Origin: an uncultured Opitutia bacterium
GTDB lineage: Bacteria > Verrucomicrobiota > Verrucomicrobiia > Opitutales > UBA953
Assembly (NCBI GenBank): GCA_937875975.1
Contig: CALEEU010000301.1
Span: forward strand, 1-25,808
Direction of reading: 5' to 3'
Length of the DNA: 25,808 nt
Positions 10,501-16,915 of this stretch are shown in pieces. The position numbers were made by a program, and so were the translations under genes. Each line of letters starts with the position of its first letter. Position 1 is the first letter of the stretch. Below the pieces are notes generated by a model. That model had not been told where the DNA came from and did not search any database. It was given only the letters and a program-made list of their open reading frames with translations.

Positions 10501-11345
10501 TCTCGGATGGTGAACCTGAAGGCATCTCTAGCTTCGACGATCTCGAGGAGACCGATGAAGAAGGCTCTCGCCCAGCCCCGAAGGCCGTCGTCCGTCGCGG
10601 CGAACCGACCGACGCAGACCTCACTTCGATGGAGTCCGCCGATTGGCCACCCCTCGTCCGCGAGATCGCCGAACTCCGAGACCGCATGGCTGGTATGGGC
10701 TCTGTGAATCTTGTCGCGGTCGAGGAATACTCCTCCCTCCGCGACCGCCACGACTTCCTCACCAAGCAGAGTGATGACCTTTGGAAGGCTAAGGAAGAAC
10801 TCACCAAGGCAATCGAGGAGCTCAACCAGACCTCGCTCAAGCTCTTCACCGACACCTTTGAACAGGTGCGTAAGAACTTCAAGTTTACCTTCGAACGCCT
10901 CTTCGTCGGCGGCACGGCCGATCTCACCATGGTCGAGGCCGAGGATCCGCTCGAAAGCGGTATCGAGATCATCGCCCAGCCCCCGGGCACCAAGCTGCGC
11001 GGTATCTCGCTGCTTTCCGGCGGCCAGCGGACCATGACTGCCGTCGCGTTGCTCTTCGCCATCTATATGGTGAAGCCCTCGCCGCTGTGCGTGCTCGACG
11101 AGCTCGACGCTCCGCTCGACGACGCCAACGTGAACCGCTTCACGGATATCATCCGCGAGTTCACCCGTTTCTCCCAGTTCCTGGTGATCACCCATAATAA
11201 GCGTACCGTCTCCGCGGCCGACGCTATCTTCGGGGCGACCATGCAGGAGAAGGGGGTTACGCGCCTGTTCTCGATGCGTTTCAATAAGGATCGCGATGAG
11301 GCCGAGCCGAACCAGCCGGGTGGCGGGTTCACCATGTCCCGCTGA
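7593..11345 (+). CDS. smc: Chromosome segregation protein SMC
   Basis: SMC is the ATPase core of bacterial condensin; dimers with ScpA and ScpB extrude and organise DNA loops. The protein is 1250 residues, somewhat longer than the usual 1150-1200. The N-terminal head opens MYLKEIVANGFKSFADRT and has the Walker A GPNGCGKS at 31-38. Long heptad-type coiled coils rich in Arg, Glu, Ala and Leu flank a hinge at roughly 500-680. The C-terminal head has MGSVNLVAVEEY, the ABC signature LLSGGQ (about 1138-1143) and the Walker B CVLDELDAPLD (about 1166-1176). An acidic, Pro/Ser-containing stretch at about 965-1015 interrupts the second coiled coil just before the head and may explain the extra length. 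No Shine-Dalgarno sequence is seen before the ATG. scpA and scpB are not in the window. The next gene, htrA, starts 43 bases after the stop and is probably co-transcribed. Confidence 0.97.
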   Translation: MYLKEIVANGFKSFADRTRIELRPGVTAVVGPNGCGKSNIVDAIRWVLGEQSAKSLRAPAMQDVIFAGTDRRKPLPQCEVELIFADCEKELGTAFAEVSVMRRLHREGASDYFINGKPSRLKDIQRLFMDTGIGRMSYSFMVQGQIDQILSANPAERRYLFEEAAGITRYKAQRREALNKLGGVDTNLARITDVVSEVGRQIATLRRQAAKALRFRRLRHRFTHLDLAWHAKQFGDRRAQVTALETDAAACRTEVTALTDGLRDREAALLQMRARRTELAEQVQLAQQALFELRTARENAENEARTSDLRSDDLSSRLGEVRREAQETELSLAEYEMRLRGSSDAKSTAAGSVSATDAAYREKTAQVEEVARQVVEAENLLRRARQDILIAEGEMTRARGDVTNLEVDLRGYQSRHVDLSASLSQAKQEREALERRVTECGAVVTTRHGELQTARTAEQEATEKGRDLLNDFRALQQTISEQDRKVAKLSAQLGLLEQMQSRLEGFSEAAKAVLRGEFSEELRTGKASALADLVTVVDISAAAALENILGAASEAVALDSAEFLPGIVAKMGERQLGRAVFQVEAPPASRSGSAAPGWLRPATSAVQAKSPAHARLVANLFDGCYVCPSLGDFISWWRANPGFEFFLVATTDGDLVDRRGLVYAGKPRKAASNAGSGVFSRESEIRSVRASLESENDQLTTLNEKALGIQSAMDANELDVSAARDATQFAAQELSVAQADERSARQTLTTADDRIGREERQLAEIDNSKSEALQRRDRAQVTLTAKDTQVAELRATITSGEAQLESSRTESDLRRNALGEARLAHAEQRQRLELVGRELADLESRRAEAVARLNSRRIEAQQNEKLIGELKTQAATARETSARLAGEIETSNSGLTSLRGSLNETDAAVESEDRVLSVDRDRLRVADTRLKGLEVSLAEQSSQCGFIVEKVQSDHQLDVTEVDWRLQLWLSDGEPEGISSFDDLEETDEEGSRPAPKAVVRRGEPTDADLTSMESADWPPLVREIAELRDRMAGMGSVNLVAVEEYSSLRDRHDFLTKQSDDLWKAKEELTKAIEELNQTSLKLFTDTFEQVRKNFKFTFERLFVGGTADLTMVEAEDPLESGIEIIAQPPGTKLRGISLLSGGQRTMTAVALLFAIYMVKPSPLCVLDELDAPLDDANVNRFTDIIREFTRFSQFLVITHNKRTVSAADAIFGATMQEKGVTRLFSMRFNKDRDEAEPNQPGGGFTMSR

Positions 11346-11388
11346 GGTCGCTTGCTTTGGGTGGCCTGAGGGGTAGGATGAGGGAGTC

Positions 11389-12498
11389 ATGCTTCGTCAT
11401 CTCACCGCGCTTGTTCTCTTGCCGGCCATGGCCCTTGCCGCCGTATCTTTTGATACCGATGTCCGCCCGATTAACCGCACCGCCCCCGGCGCGAGCTACG
11501 CTGATATGCTGGCCCGCATTATGCCGGCGGTCGTCAGCATCCGCACCGCCGAAGTCATCCCTCAGTCCGTCTTGGATCGTTATCGGGGCCGCATCGATAA
11601 AGACAGTGTTTTGAAGGATGAGAAGACTGGCGAGACGCTCATGCCGACTGGCCTGGGTTCTGGCACGATCATCCATCCGGAGGGCTACGTCATCACCAAC
11701 CGGCACGTCGTGCTGAAGTCCGACCGTTCCACCGTTTCCGACACCGTCATCGTGCAGCTGCAGGATCGCCGTGAATTCCGGGCCAAGGTGCTCGGCGTCG
11801 ACGCCGGTAGCGACATCGCCGTGTTGAAGATCGAGGGTCGTAACCTGCCGTTCGCCAAGTTCGCTGATAGCGAGAAAGCCCGCGTCGGCGATGTCGTCTT
11901 CGCCATCGGCAATCCTCTCGACGCCGGCATCACCGTCACCTCCGGCATCGTCTCCGCGCTCGGTCGCTCCGGCAAGCAGGGTATGGGCATGGCTTTCGAG
12001 GATTTCATCCAGACCGATGCAGCGATCAATCCAGGCAATAGCGGCGGGCCTCTCATTGATTTCGAAGGCCGCCTGCTAGGCATGAATACCGCGATCAAAT
12101 CTCGCACCGGTGGCAGCATCGGCCTCGGCTATTCCATTCCGGCTAATCTCATCGTTTCCGTCGCGACGGATCTCGCGAACGGCGGTAAGGTCGTGCGTGG
12201 CCTTATCGGAGTCCAAGGCGAAGACATCTCCCTCGCCGAGGCGACCAAGCTCAACCTTGGCAAAAATGGAGCGGTGCGCGTCTCGCTCATCAGTGACGGT
12301 TTGCCGGCGGCGAAGGCTGGCCTGAGGGTCGGCGACATCATCGTGGCCTTGGACGGAAAGCCTTTTGAGAATTGGAACGAGCTGCGACTGGCGATCTCCC
12401 GCCGGAAGCCGGGCGAGGTCTTGATGGTCAACTTCATCCGCGATGGCCGCGGCTCGTTGGCACGCGTGACGGTCGCCGAGCGAGCGCTTGATCGCTGA
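11389..12498 (+). CDS. htrA: HtrA/Deg-family periplasmic serine protease, one PDZ domain
   Basis: This trypsin-like protease of the envelope quality-control family has 369 residues. It begins with a signal peptide (MLRHLTALVLLPAMALA), so it acts in the periplasm, perhaps lightly anchored. The catalytic triad is complete: H106 in TNRHVV, D142 in DAGSDIAVLKI and S218 in the GNSGGPL loop. The usual TNNHVV reads TNRHVV here. A single PDZ domain follows from about residue 268 (RGLIGVQGEDIS to GLRVGDIIVALDGKPF), which selects hydrophobic C-termini of substrates or regulates activity. One PDZ domain rather than two is like DegS or HtrA of Gram-positives, not DegP. The purine-rich stretch AGGATGAGGGAG lies just before the start. 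The stop is followed after two bases by the start of the next gene, so the two are probably translationally coupled and may act together in envelope stress. Confidence 0.93.
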   Translation: MLRHLTALVLLPAMALAAVSFDTDVRPINRTAPGASYADMLARIMPAVVSIRTAEVIPQSVLDRYRGRIDKDSVLKDEKTGETLMPTGLGSGTIIHPEGYVITNRHVVLKSDRSTVSDTVIVQLQDRREFRAKVLGVDAGSDIAVLKIEGRNLPFAKFADSEKARVGDVVFAIGNPLDAGITVTSGIVSALGRSGKQGMGMAFEDFIQTDAAINPGNSGGPLIDFEGRLLGMNTAIKSRTGGSIGLGYSIPANLIVSVATDLANGGKVVRGLIGVQGEDISLAEATKLNLGKNGAVRVSLISDGLPAAKAGLRVGDIIVALDGKPFENWNELRLAISRRKPGEVLMVNFIRDGRGSLARVTVAERALDR

Positions 12499-12500
12499 GC

Positions 12501-13274
12501 ATGCGGGCGCTCTCGACATTCCGCAATCTGACCGGTGGTCGTATTCCGCCGCTGACCCGCACCGCGTTGCTTTCTGGGCTCGGACTTTTCCTGCTTACCT
12601 TGCTGGTCTTCAAGCCTGGTGCCGGCGGTAATGAGCCGGCCCAGCCTTTGGCCAACGGGGTCCGCTTGGTCGTAGCAGGCGACGCCCGGACGGAGAGCGT
12701 CGTCCTGCTGGACACCTCGGCCGTCTATTTTCCCTCTAGGCCAGCCTTGGGTGGGGTAGGGCGCTCCGAGGTCGGTCAGCCTGAGGATGCTCCCTTTGCC
12801 AAATTCCCCCCGGTCCTGCAATTTGACCCCGCGAGGGAACTCGGCCGGGAGTCTACCCTCCAAGTGCCTCGCCGGGAAACTCCCTCGCCGGCCAGAGCTG
12901 TTCCTCTGGCGGCGGCCGCCCCCTTCGCGACTTTCGGAACCCGAGCCTTTGCCGGGGAAGGGCTATCGGCGCGAGCTGCCTTTTTTGAGATTTATCCCGT
13001 GGGTGGGAGTAGTAAGCCGATTATTAGTGGGAAAATTACCCATTTTAATAATAAAAATGGAATAAAAGATGATTTAATCACAAAAAATGCCCCATTTAAG
13101 TCAGTTTATGAGGTCATTTTGAGCGTGGATTCCTTTGGTAAGGCCCCTCTTGGTAGCGAAGTGAGACTTTCAGGCACAAAGTCTCTCGATGAAGCTATCC
13201 GGCGTTGGGCGTCCGGCGCCGATTGGGCAGGGCAGCTCCCCTCGGGCGTATACCGGCTGATCGTGGGTCCCTAG
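12501..13274 (+). CDS. Membrane-anchored protein of unknown function, coupled to htrA
   Basis: I do not recognise this 257-residue protein. It has one hydrophobic segment (about residues 18-37, LTRTALLSGLGLFLLTLLVF) after a basic N-terminus, so it is predicted to be anchored in the inner membrane with most of the chain outside. Residues 40-155 are rich in Pro, Ala and Arg and probably disordered. The last hundred residues look folded (FFEIYPVGGSSKPIISGKI to LPSGVYRLIVGP). The start lies two bases after the htrA stop, which supports co-translation and perhaps a link to protease control. The codons for about residues 172-200 are strikingly AT-rich and use ATA, TTA, AAA and AAT, unlike anything else in the window, yet the frame is intact. 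A role in the envelope is only a guess from location. Confidence 0.72.
   Translation: MRALSTFRNLTGGRIPPLTRTALLSGLGLFLLTLLVFKPGAGGNEPAQPLANGVRLVVAGDARTESVVLLDTSAVYFPSRPALGGVGRSEVGQPEDAPFAKFPPVLQFDPARELGRESTLQVPRRETPSPARAVPLAAAAPFATFGTRAFAGEGLSARAAFFEIYPVGGSSKPIISGKITHFNNKNGIKDDLITKNAPFKSVYEVILSVDSFGKAPLGSEVRLSGTKSLDEAIRRWASGADWAGQLPSGVYRLIVGP
13021..13100. other. AT-rich patch with helically phased A/T tracts
   Basis: Positions 13021-13080 contain only 12 G or C in 60 bases, inside a GC-rich gene. A/T tracts are centred near 13034, 13044, 13055, 13065, 13074, 13084 and 13096, about one helical turn apart, the arrangement that makes DNA intrinsically curved. The patch lies about 230 bp upstream of the tRNA-Thr/tuf promoter. 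It could be an architectural site for that promoter, or simply Lys/Asn-rich coding sequence of foreign origin. Confidence 0.55.
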
Positions 13275-13314
13275 GCGGCTCCAGAAGGGGTGTAAAAGCC
13301 TTGAGAAAATCCGC

Positions 13315-13343
13315 TTGACGGTGGGGTTTTCGATGGTCATTCA
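13315..13343 (+). promoter_or_regulatory. Probable promoter of the tRNA-Thr/tuf/rpoBC operon
   Basis: TTGACG (13315-13320), a 17-base spacer and CATTCA (13338-13343) precede the tRNA by about 37 bases. The -35 is near consensus and the -10 poor. It is the only good -35 in the 106-bp gap after the unknown membrane-protein gene. Strong expression is expected for this operon, so upstream DNA shape may compensate for the weak -10. Confidence 0.5.
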
Positions 13344-13380
13344 AACCCTTCCCTTCGCGTCTTCAGTACGTCGACGGTTC

Positions 13381-13456
13381 GCCCCTGTAGCTCAGTTGGC
13401 AGAGCGCGTCCTTGGTAAGGACGAGGTCGCTGGTTCAATTCCAGTCGGGGGCTCCA
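13381..13456 (+). tRNA. tRNA-Thr(GGT)
   Basis: The 76-base cloverleaf is complete: acceptor GCCCCTG with CGGGGGC (one G-T pair), D-stem GCTC with GAGC, anticodon stem CGTCC with GGACG, loop TTGGTAA giving anticodon GGT, a five-base variable loop, T-stem GCTGG with CCAGT, and T-loop TTCAATT. Discriminator T and an encoded CCA end the molecule. It reads ACC and ACU. It is the first gene of the tuf/rpoBC operon and would be cut from the common transcript. Confidence 0.97.
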
Positions 13457-13502
13457 TCACTTTCCACACACCAAACCTAACCACCTCCTCACCACCAAAA
13501 CC
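13457..13502 (+). promoter_or_regulatory. G-free spacer/leader before tuf
   Basis: All 46 bases between the end of tRNA-Thr and the tuf ATG are A, C or T. There is no Shine-Dalgarno sequence and no capacity for G-C pairing within the leader, so the start site should stay single-stranded. Confidence 0.7.
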
Positions 13503-14690
13503 ATGGCCAAAGAGAAGTTCAATCGCACCAAGCCTCACGTCAATGTCGGTACTATCGGCCACATTGACCATGGCAAATCGACCACCACTGCCGCAATCGT
13601 GGCCGTGCAGGCCCGTCGCGGCCTCGCCGAGAACAAGTCCTATGCGGAAATCACCAAGGGTGGTACCGTCCGTGACGCCACCAAGACCGTGACCATCGCT
13701 GCCTCGCACGTCGAGTACGAGTCCATCAACCGTCACTACGCCCACGTCGACTGCCCGGGCCACGCCGACTTCGTCAAGAACATGATCACCGGCGCCGCCC
13801 AGATGGACGGTGCCATCCTGGTCGTCTCCGCTGCTGACGGCGTCATGCCCCAGACCAAGGAGCACATCCTCCTCGCCCGCCAGGTCGGCGTGCCGAAGAT
13901 CGTCGTCTGGCTCAACAAGGTCGACCTTTCCGAGCCTGACCTGATCGACCTCGTCGAGATGGAAGTCCGCGACCTCCTCAATAAGTATAACTACGAAGGC
14001 GACACCGCCAAGATCGTCCGTGGCTCCGCCACCGCCGCTCTCGAAGGCACCCCGGAAGGCGAACAGTCCATCCAGGATCTCCTTGCCGCCCTCGACTCCG
14101 AAATCGCCGAGCCTAAGCGCGAAACCGACAAGCCCTTCATGATGTCCGTTGAAGACGTCTTCTCCATCACCGGTCGCGGCACTGTCGCTACGGGTCGTAT
14201 CGAGCGCGGCGTTATCAAGGTCGGCGAAGAAATCGAAATCGTCGGTCTCCGCGACACCCTTAAGACCACCGTCACCGGCGTCGAAATGTTCCGTAAGGAG
14301 CTCGACCAGGGTCAGGCTGGCGACAACGTCGGTCTCCTCGTCCGCGGCATCGAAAAGAGCCAGATTGAGCGTGGCCAGGTCCTCGCCAAGCCGGGTTCCA
14401 TCAAGCCGCACACCGTGGCCAAGGCCCAGATTTACGTCCTCAAGCAGGATGAAGGTGGCCGCCACACTTCGTTCGCTAATAACTACCGCCCGCAGTTCTT
14501 CTTCGGTACTTGCGATGCCACCGGCACCGTGATCCTCCCTGAAGGCGTGGAAATGGTGATGCCTGGCGACAACGTCACGATCACGATCGAGCTGCAGAAG
14601 CCCGTCGCGATGGAAAAGGGACAGCGCTTCGCCCTCCGCGAAGGTGGTAAGACCATCGGCGCCGGCCAGATCCTCGAAATCACCAAGTGA
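13503..14690 (+). CDS. tuf: Elongation factor Tu
   Basis: EF-Tu carries aminoacyl-tRNA to the ribosomal A site in a GTP-dependent way. The protein has 395 residues with the G domain, then two beta-barrel domains ending REGGKTIGAGQILEITK. GTP-binding motifs are GHIDHGKS (19-26), DCPGH and NKVD. Two differences from the usual form stand out. The P-loop ends KS instead of KT, a conservative change. The switch I region reads TKGGTVRDATKTVTIAASH where most bacteria have APEEKARGITINTSH. The Thr that contacts Mg-GTP is kept (T64, aligned with the GIT threonine). I recall a similar switch I in planctomycete and related EF-Tu, which supports the PVC placement. Placed between two tRNA genes, it is followed by a terminator-like hairpin that could lower expression of the later genes relative to EF-Tu. 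Confidence 0.98.
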   Translation: MAKEKFNRTKPHVNVGTIGHIDHGKSTTTAAIVAVQARRGLAENKSYAEITKGGTVRDATKTVTIAASHVEYESINRHYAHVDCPGHADFVKNMITGAAQMDGAILVVSAADGVMPQTKEHILLARQVGVPKIVVWLNKVDLSEPDLIDLVEMEVRDLLNKYNYEGDTAKIVRGSATAALEGTPEGEQSIQDLLAALDSEIAEPKRETDKPFMMSVEDVFSITGRGTVATGRIERGVIKVGEEIEIVGLRDTLKTTVTGVEMFRKELDQGQAGDNVGLLVRGIEKSQIERGQVLAKPGSIKPHTVAKAQIYVLKQDEGGRHTSFANNYRPQFFFGTCDATGTVILPEGVEMVMPGDNVTITIELQKPVAMEKGQRFALREGGKTIGAGQILEITK

Positions 14691-14718
14691 TTTCCTGACG
14701 CCAAACGACCTATCAAGG

Positions 14719-14760
14719 TGCCGAGGCCCCCTAAAAAGGGCCCCGGCATTCGTCTCTTTA
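14719..14760 (+). terminator. Terminator-like hairpin between tuf and tRNA-Trp
   Basis: TGCCG and GGCCC (14719-14729, one unpaired A between) pair with GGGCC and CGGCA (14738-14748, one unpaired C), closing a CCTAAAAA loop. TTCGTCTCTTT follows, a broken T tract. Ten bases as two five-base blocks pair on each side. Because co-transcribed genes follow, it is more likely partial termination or a processing site than a true operon end. Confidence 0.65.
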
Positions 14761-14771
14761 ACCACCATTAC

Positions 14772-14847
14772 AGGACGGTAGCTCAATTGGCAGAGTAGCG
14801 GTCTCCAAAACCGTTGGTTGTGGATTCGACTCCCTCCCGTCCTGCCA
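14772..14847 (+). tRNA. tRNA-Trp(CCA) with an imperfect T-stem
   Basis: The 76 bases form acceptor AGGACGG with CCGTCCT, D-stem GCTC with GAGT, anticodon stem GCGGT with ACCGT, and loop CTCCAAA giving anticodon CCA. Discriminator G and an encoded CCA end it. The T-arm is GTGGA, loop TTCGACT, CCCTC: position 50-64 is T opposite T and 53-61 is A opposite C, so only three of five pairs form and the nearly invariant G53-C61 pair is missing. Anticodon, length, discriminator and location (tuf-trnW-secE) leave little doubt about identity; whether it is fully functional is less certain. Confidence 0.92.
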
Positions 14848-14872
14848 CCCTCACCCTATCACCACCAGCACC

Positions 14873-15079
14873 ATGCTCAGCTTCCTCGGACGCCTCCGCG
14901 CTTTCTGGAACGAGACCATCACCGAGGTCTTCGTCAAGGCTTCGTGGCCTACCGCCAAGGAGCTCGTCGACTCTACGCTGGTTGTCATCGCCGCCGTCGC
15001 CCTCCTGGGCTCCGTCGTCTTCCTCTGCGACTTCTCCCTCTCCAATCTCGTCCAGTTCGCGACTAAGCTCGTTCGCTGA
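14873..15079 (+). CDS. secE: Preprotein translocase subunit SecE
   Basis: SecE clamps the two halves of the SecY channel in the inner membrane. The 68-residue protein has the short form typical outside the enterics: an amphipathic helix with FLGRLRAFWNETITEVFVKA, the conserved KASWPTAKEL hinge (about 22-31), and one membrane segment (about 34-58). It lies in its classic place before nusG, with seven bases between the genes. The leader is C/A-rich with a single G and no Shine-Dalgarno sequence. Confidence 0.95.
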   Translation: MLSFLGRLRAFWNETITEVFVKASWPTAKELVDSTLVVIAAVALLGSVVFLCDFSLSNLVQFATKLVR

Positions 15080-15086
15080 TCCTCCC

Positions 15087-15656
15087 ATGTCCTCTCCCTC
15101 TGATTTCCGCTGGTACACCCTCCAGACCCTCTCGAATAACGAGAGCAAGGTAAAGCGCTTGCTCGAGAAGGCCATCAAGGACGAGGAGATGGGCGACTTC
15201 GTCGCCGAGATTCTGATGCCGGTCAAGACCGTCAAGGACTTCCGCAACGGCAAGAAGCGTGAGAGCGAGATGAAGCTCTACCCTTCGTATCTCTTCGTTC
15301 GCGCTCGCCTCTTCGACGACGAAGCCTCTCTGCTCGAAGCTCCTTGGAGTTTCCTTCGCAAGACCGATGGCGTCATCGGCCTCATCGGCGGACAGAACCC
15401 CGTTGCCCTCAGGACTGAGGAGATTAACACGATTCTCCAGCAGGTCGCCGACGCTGCCGACAAGGTCGTCCCGAAGATCACCTTCAACATTGGCGAACGC
15501 GTCAAGATTACGGACGGTCCTTTCGCCAACCTCGCCGGCAACATCGACAAGATCGATGCCGACCGCGGCAAGCTCGAGGTCTCCGTCGACATCTTTGGTC
15601 GCTCGACTCCGGTCGAACTCGAGTTCTGGCAGGTCGAACGCGATGACCGCGACTGA
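15087..15656 (+). CDS. nusG: Transcription termination/antitermination factor NusG
   Basis: NusG rides on RNA polymerase, reduces pausing, and couples transcription to ribosomes or Rho. The 189-residue protein starts with the NGN domain (FRWYTLQTLSNNESKVKRLL, then KLYPSYLFVRARL and a GVIGLIGG segment). It ends with the KOW domain (IGERVKITDGPFANLAGNID, about residues 133-152, to the end). I chose the ATG at 15087, seven bases after secE, because the NGN domain begins about eight residues later; the same frame is open further upstream through secE in another reading and means nothing. Residues around 49-62 (KDFRNGKKRESEMK) form the usual basic loop. Confidence 0.96.
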   Translation: MSSPSDFRWYTLQTLSNNESKVKRLLEKAIKDEEMGDFVAEILMPVKTVKDFRNGKKRESEMKLYPSYLFVRARLFDDEASLLEAPWSFLRKTDGVIGLIGGQNPVALRTEEINTILQQVADAADKVVPKITFNIGERVKITDGPFANLAGNIDKIDADRGKLEVSVDIFGRSTPVELEFWQVERDDRD

Positions 15657-15690
15657 TCCTTTTTCCAATCCAACTATCTAAACACCCACC
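15657..15690 (+). promoter_or_regulatory. G-free leader of rplK
   Basis: The 34 bases between nusG and rplK contain no G. There is no Shine-Dalgarno sequence and nothing resembling the structured L1 operator known before rplK in enteric bacteria. Confidence 0.6.
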
Positions 15691-16116
15691 ATGGCTAAGA
15701 AAGTAATCGGCGAAATCAGGCTCCAGCTCCCCGCAGGCGCCGCTAACCCTGCTCCTCCTGTCGGCCCCGCGCTCGGCGCGAAGGGCGTCAACATCATGGC
15801 GTTCTGTAAGGAATTCAACGCCAAGACCAAGGACCAGGCCGGTATGATCCTCCCGGTGATCATCTCCGTCTACCAGGACAAGTCCTTCACTTTCATCCTG
15901 AAGTCTCCGCCCGCTTCCGTCCTCCTCAAGAAGGCCGCGAAGATCGAGTCCGGCTCCAAGGTCCCGAACCGCGACAAGGTCGGCAAGGTCACCAAGAAGC
16001 AGCTCCTCGAAATCGTTGAGCTGAAGAAGAAGGACCTCAATGCCGTCAACCCCGACAACGCCGCCCGCATGATCGCTGGCACCGCACGTTCGATGGGCAT
16101 CGAAGTCATCGGTTAA
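15691..16116 (+). CDS. rplK: 50S ribosomal protein uL11
   Basis: L11 forms the base of the GTPase-associated stalk on 23S rRNA and is needed for stringent-factor activation. The protein is 141 residues, the standard size. It shows the N-terminal domain with IRLQLPAGAANPAPPVGPAL (proline-rich helix, the thiostrepton contact region) and the rRNA-binding C-terminal domain ending MIAGTARSMGIEVIG. It opens the stalk-protein block rplK-rplA-rplJ-rplL. The start ATG is preceded by ACCC rather than a purine-rich ribosome site. Confidence 0.98.
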   Translation: MAKKVIGEIRLQLPAGAANPAPPVGPALGAKGVNIMAFCKEFNAKTKDQAGMILPVIISVYQDKSFTFILKSPPASVLLKKAAKIESGSKVPNRDKVGKVTKKQLLEIVELKKKDLNAVNPDNAARMIAGTARSMGIEVIG

Positions 16117-16175
16117 TTTAACCCAACCCAAACCCAACACCCACCACTGCATCCCGCAGGAGACCAAAAGTCGCT

Positions 16176-16886
16176 ATGAGCAAAAAAACCAGCAAGCGCT
16201 ATCGCGCCGCCCTCCAGGTCGCCGACCTGAAGGCCAAGTATGACGTCAACCAAGCTACCGAAATCATCAAAAAGATGCCCGGTACCAAGTTTGACGAAAC
16301 CGTAGAGATCTCCGCCTTCCTCGGTGTCGATCCCAAGCAGTCGGACCAGATGGTCCGCGGCACCGTCTCCCTTCCGAATGGCTCGGGTAAGAAGATCAAG
16401 GTCCTCGCCTTTACCGAGAACCCGGCCGAAGCCCTCGCCGCTGGCGCTGATTACGCCGGCCTCGCCGACCTGATCGCCAAGGTCAACGGTGGCTTCCTCG
16501 ACTTCGACGTCGCCATCTCCACCGTCTCCGCGATGAAGGACGTCCGTCAGGTCGCCCGCGTCCTCGGTCCGAAAGGCCTCATGCCTAACCCGAAGTCGGG
16601 CACGGTCTCGGATGATATCCCGAAGACCATCAAGGAAGTGAAGGCTGGCCGCGTCGAATTCAAGATGGATAAGACCGCCAACATCGTGATCGTCATCGGC
16701 AAGAAGTCTTTCACCTCCGCCCAGCTCACTGAGAACGCCCAGGCCGCCCTGTCCGCCCTCGTGAAGGCCCAGCCCACCGGCTTCTCCGGTGGCCGCTTCA
16801 TTAAGTCGATCACCCTCAGCGCCAGCATGAGTCCCGGCGTCGCCGTCGACCTCAAGCCCTACTCGGCCGCCGTCGCGACCGCCTAA
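16176..16886 (+). CDS. rplA: 50S ribosomal protein uL1
   Basis: L1 builds the mobile L1 stalk that handles E-site tRNA; in many bacteria it also represses its own operon. The protein is 236 residues, the normal length. It has KKTSKRYRAALQVADLKAKY at the N-terminus, FDETVEISAFLGVDPKQSDQ, the conserved RVLGPKGLMPNPKSGTVSDD (about residues 128-147) and the C-terminal FIKSITLSASMSPGVAVDL. The 59-bp leader is a G-free C/A stretch for its first half, followed by AGGAG sixteen to twenty bases before the ATG, too far for normal Shine-Dalgarno use. Confidence 0.98.
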   Translation: MSKKTSKRYRAALQVADLKAKYDVNQATEIIKKMPGTKFDETVEISAFLGVDPKQSDQMVRGTVSLPNGSGKKIKVLAFTENPAEALAAGADYAGLADLIAKVNGGFLDFDVAISTVSAMKDVRQVARVLGPKGLMPNPKSGTVSDDIPKTIKEVKAGRVEFKMDKTANIVIVIGKKSFTSAQLTENAQAALSALVKAQPTGFSGGRFIKSITLSASMSPGVAVDLKPYSAAVATA

Positions 16887-16915
16887 CCTAACCACGCCCA
16901 AGAGAACCCACGAAC

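Noticed and set aside
15657..15690. L1 autoregulatory operator before rplK
   Set aside because: The leader has no G and cannot form the stem-loop that L1 binds in enteric bacteria.
16117..16150. CCCAAACCCAACACCC-type stretch as a tandem repeat or microsatellite
   Set aside because: The units are irregular and the same C/A richness occurs in other leaders, so it fits leader composition rather than a repeat locus.
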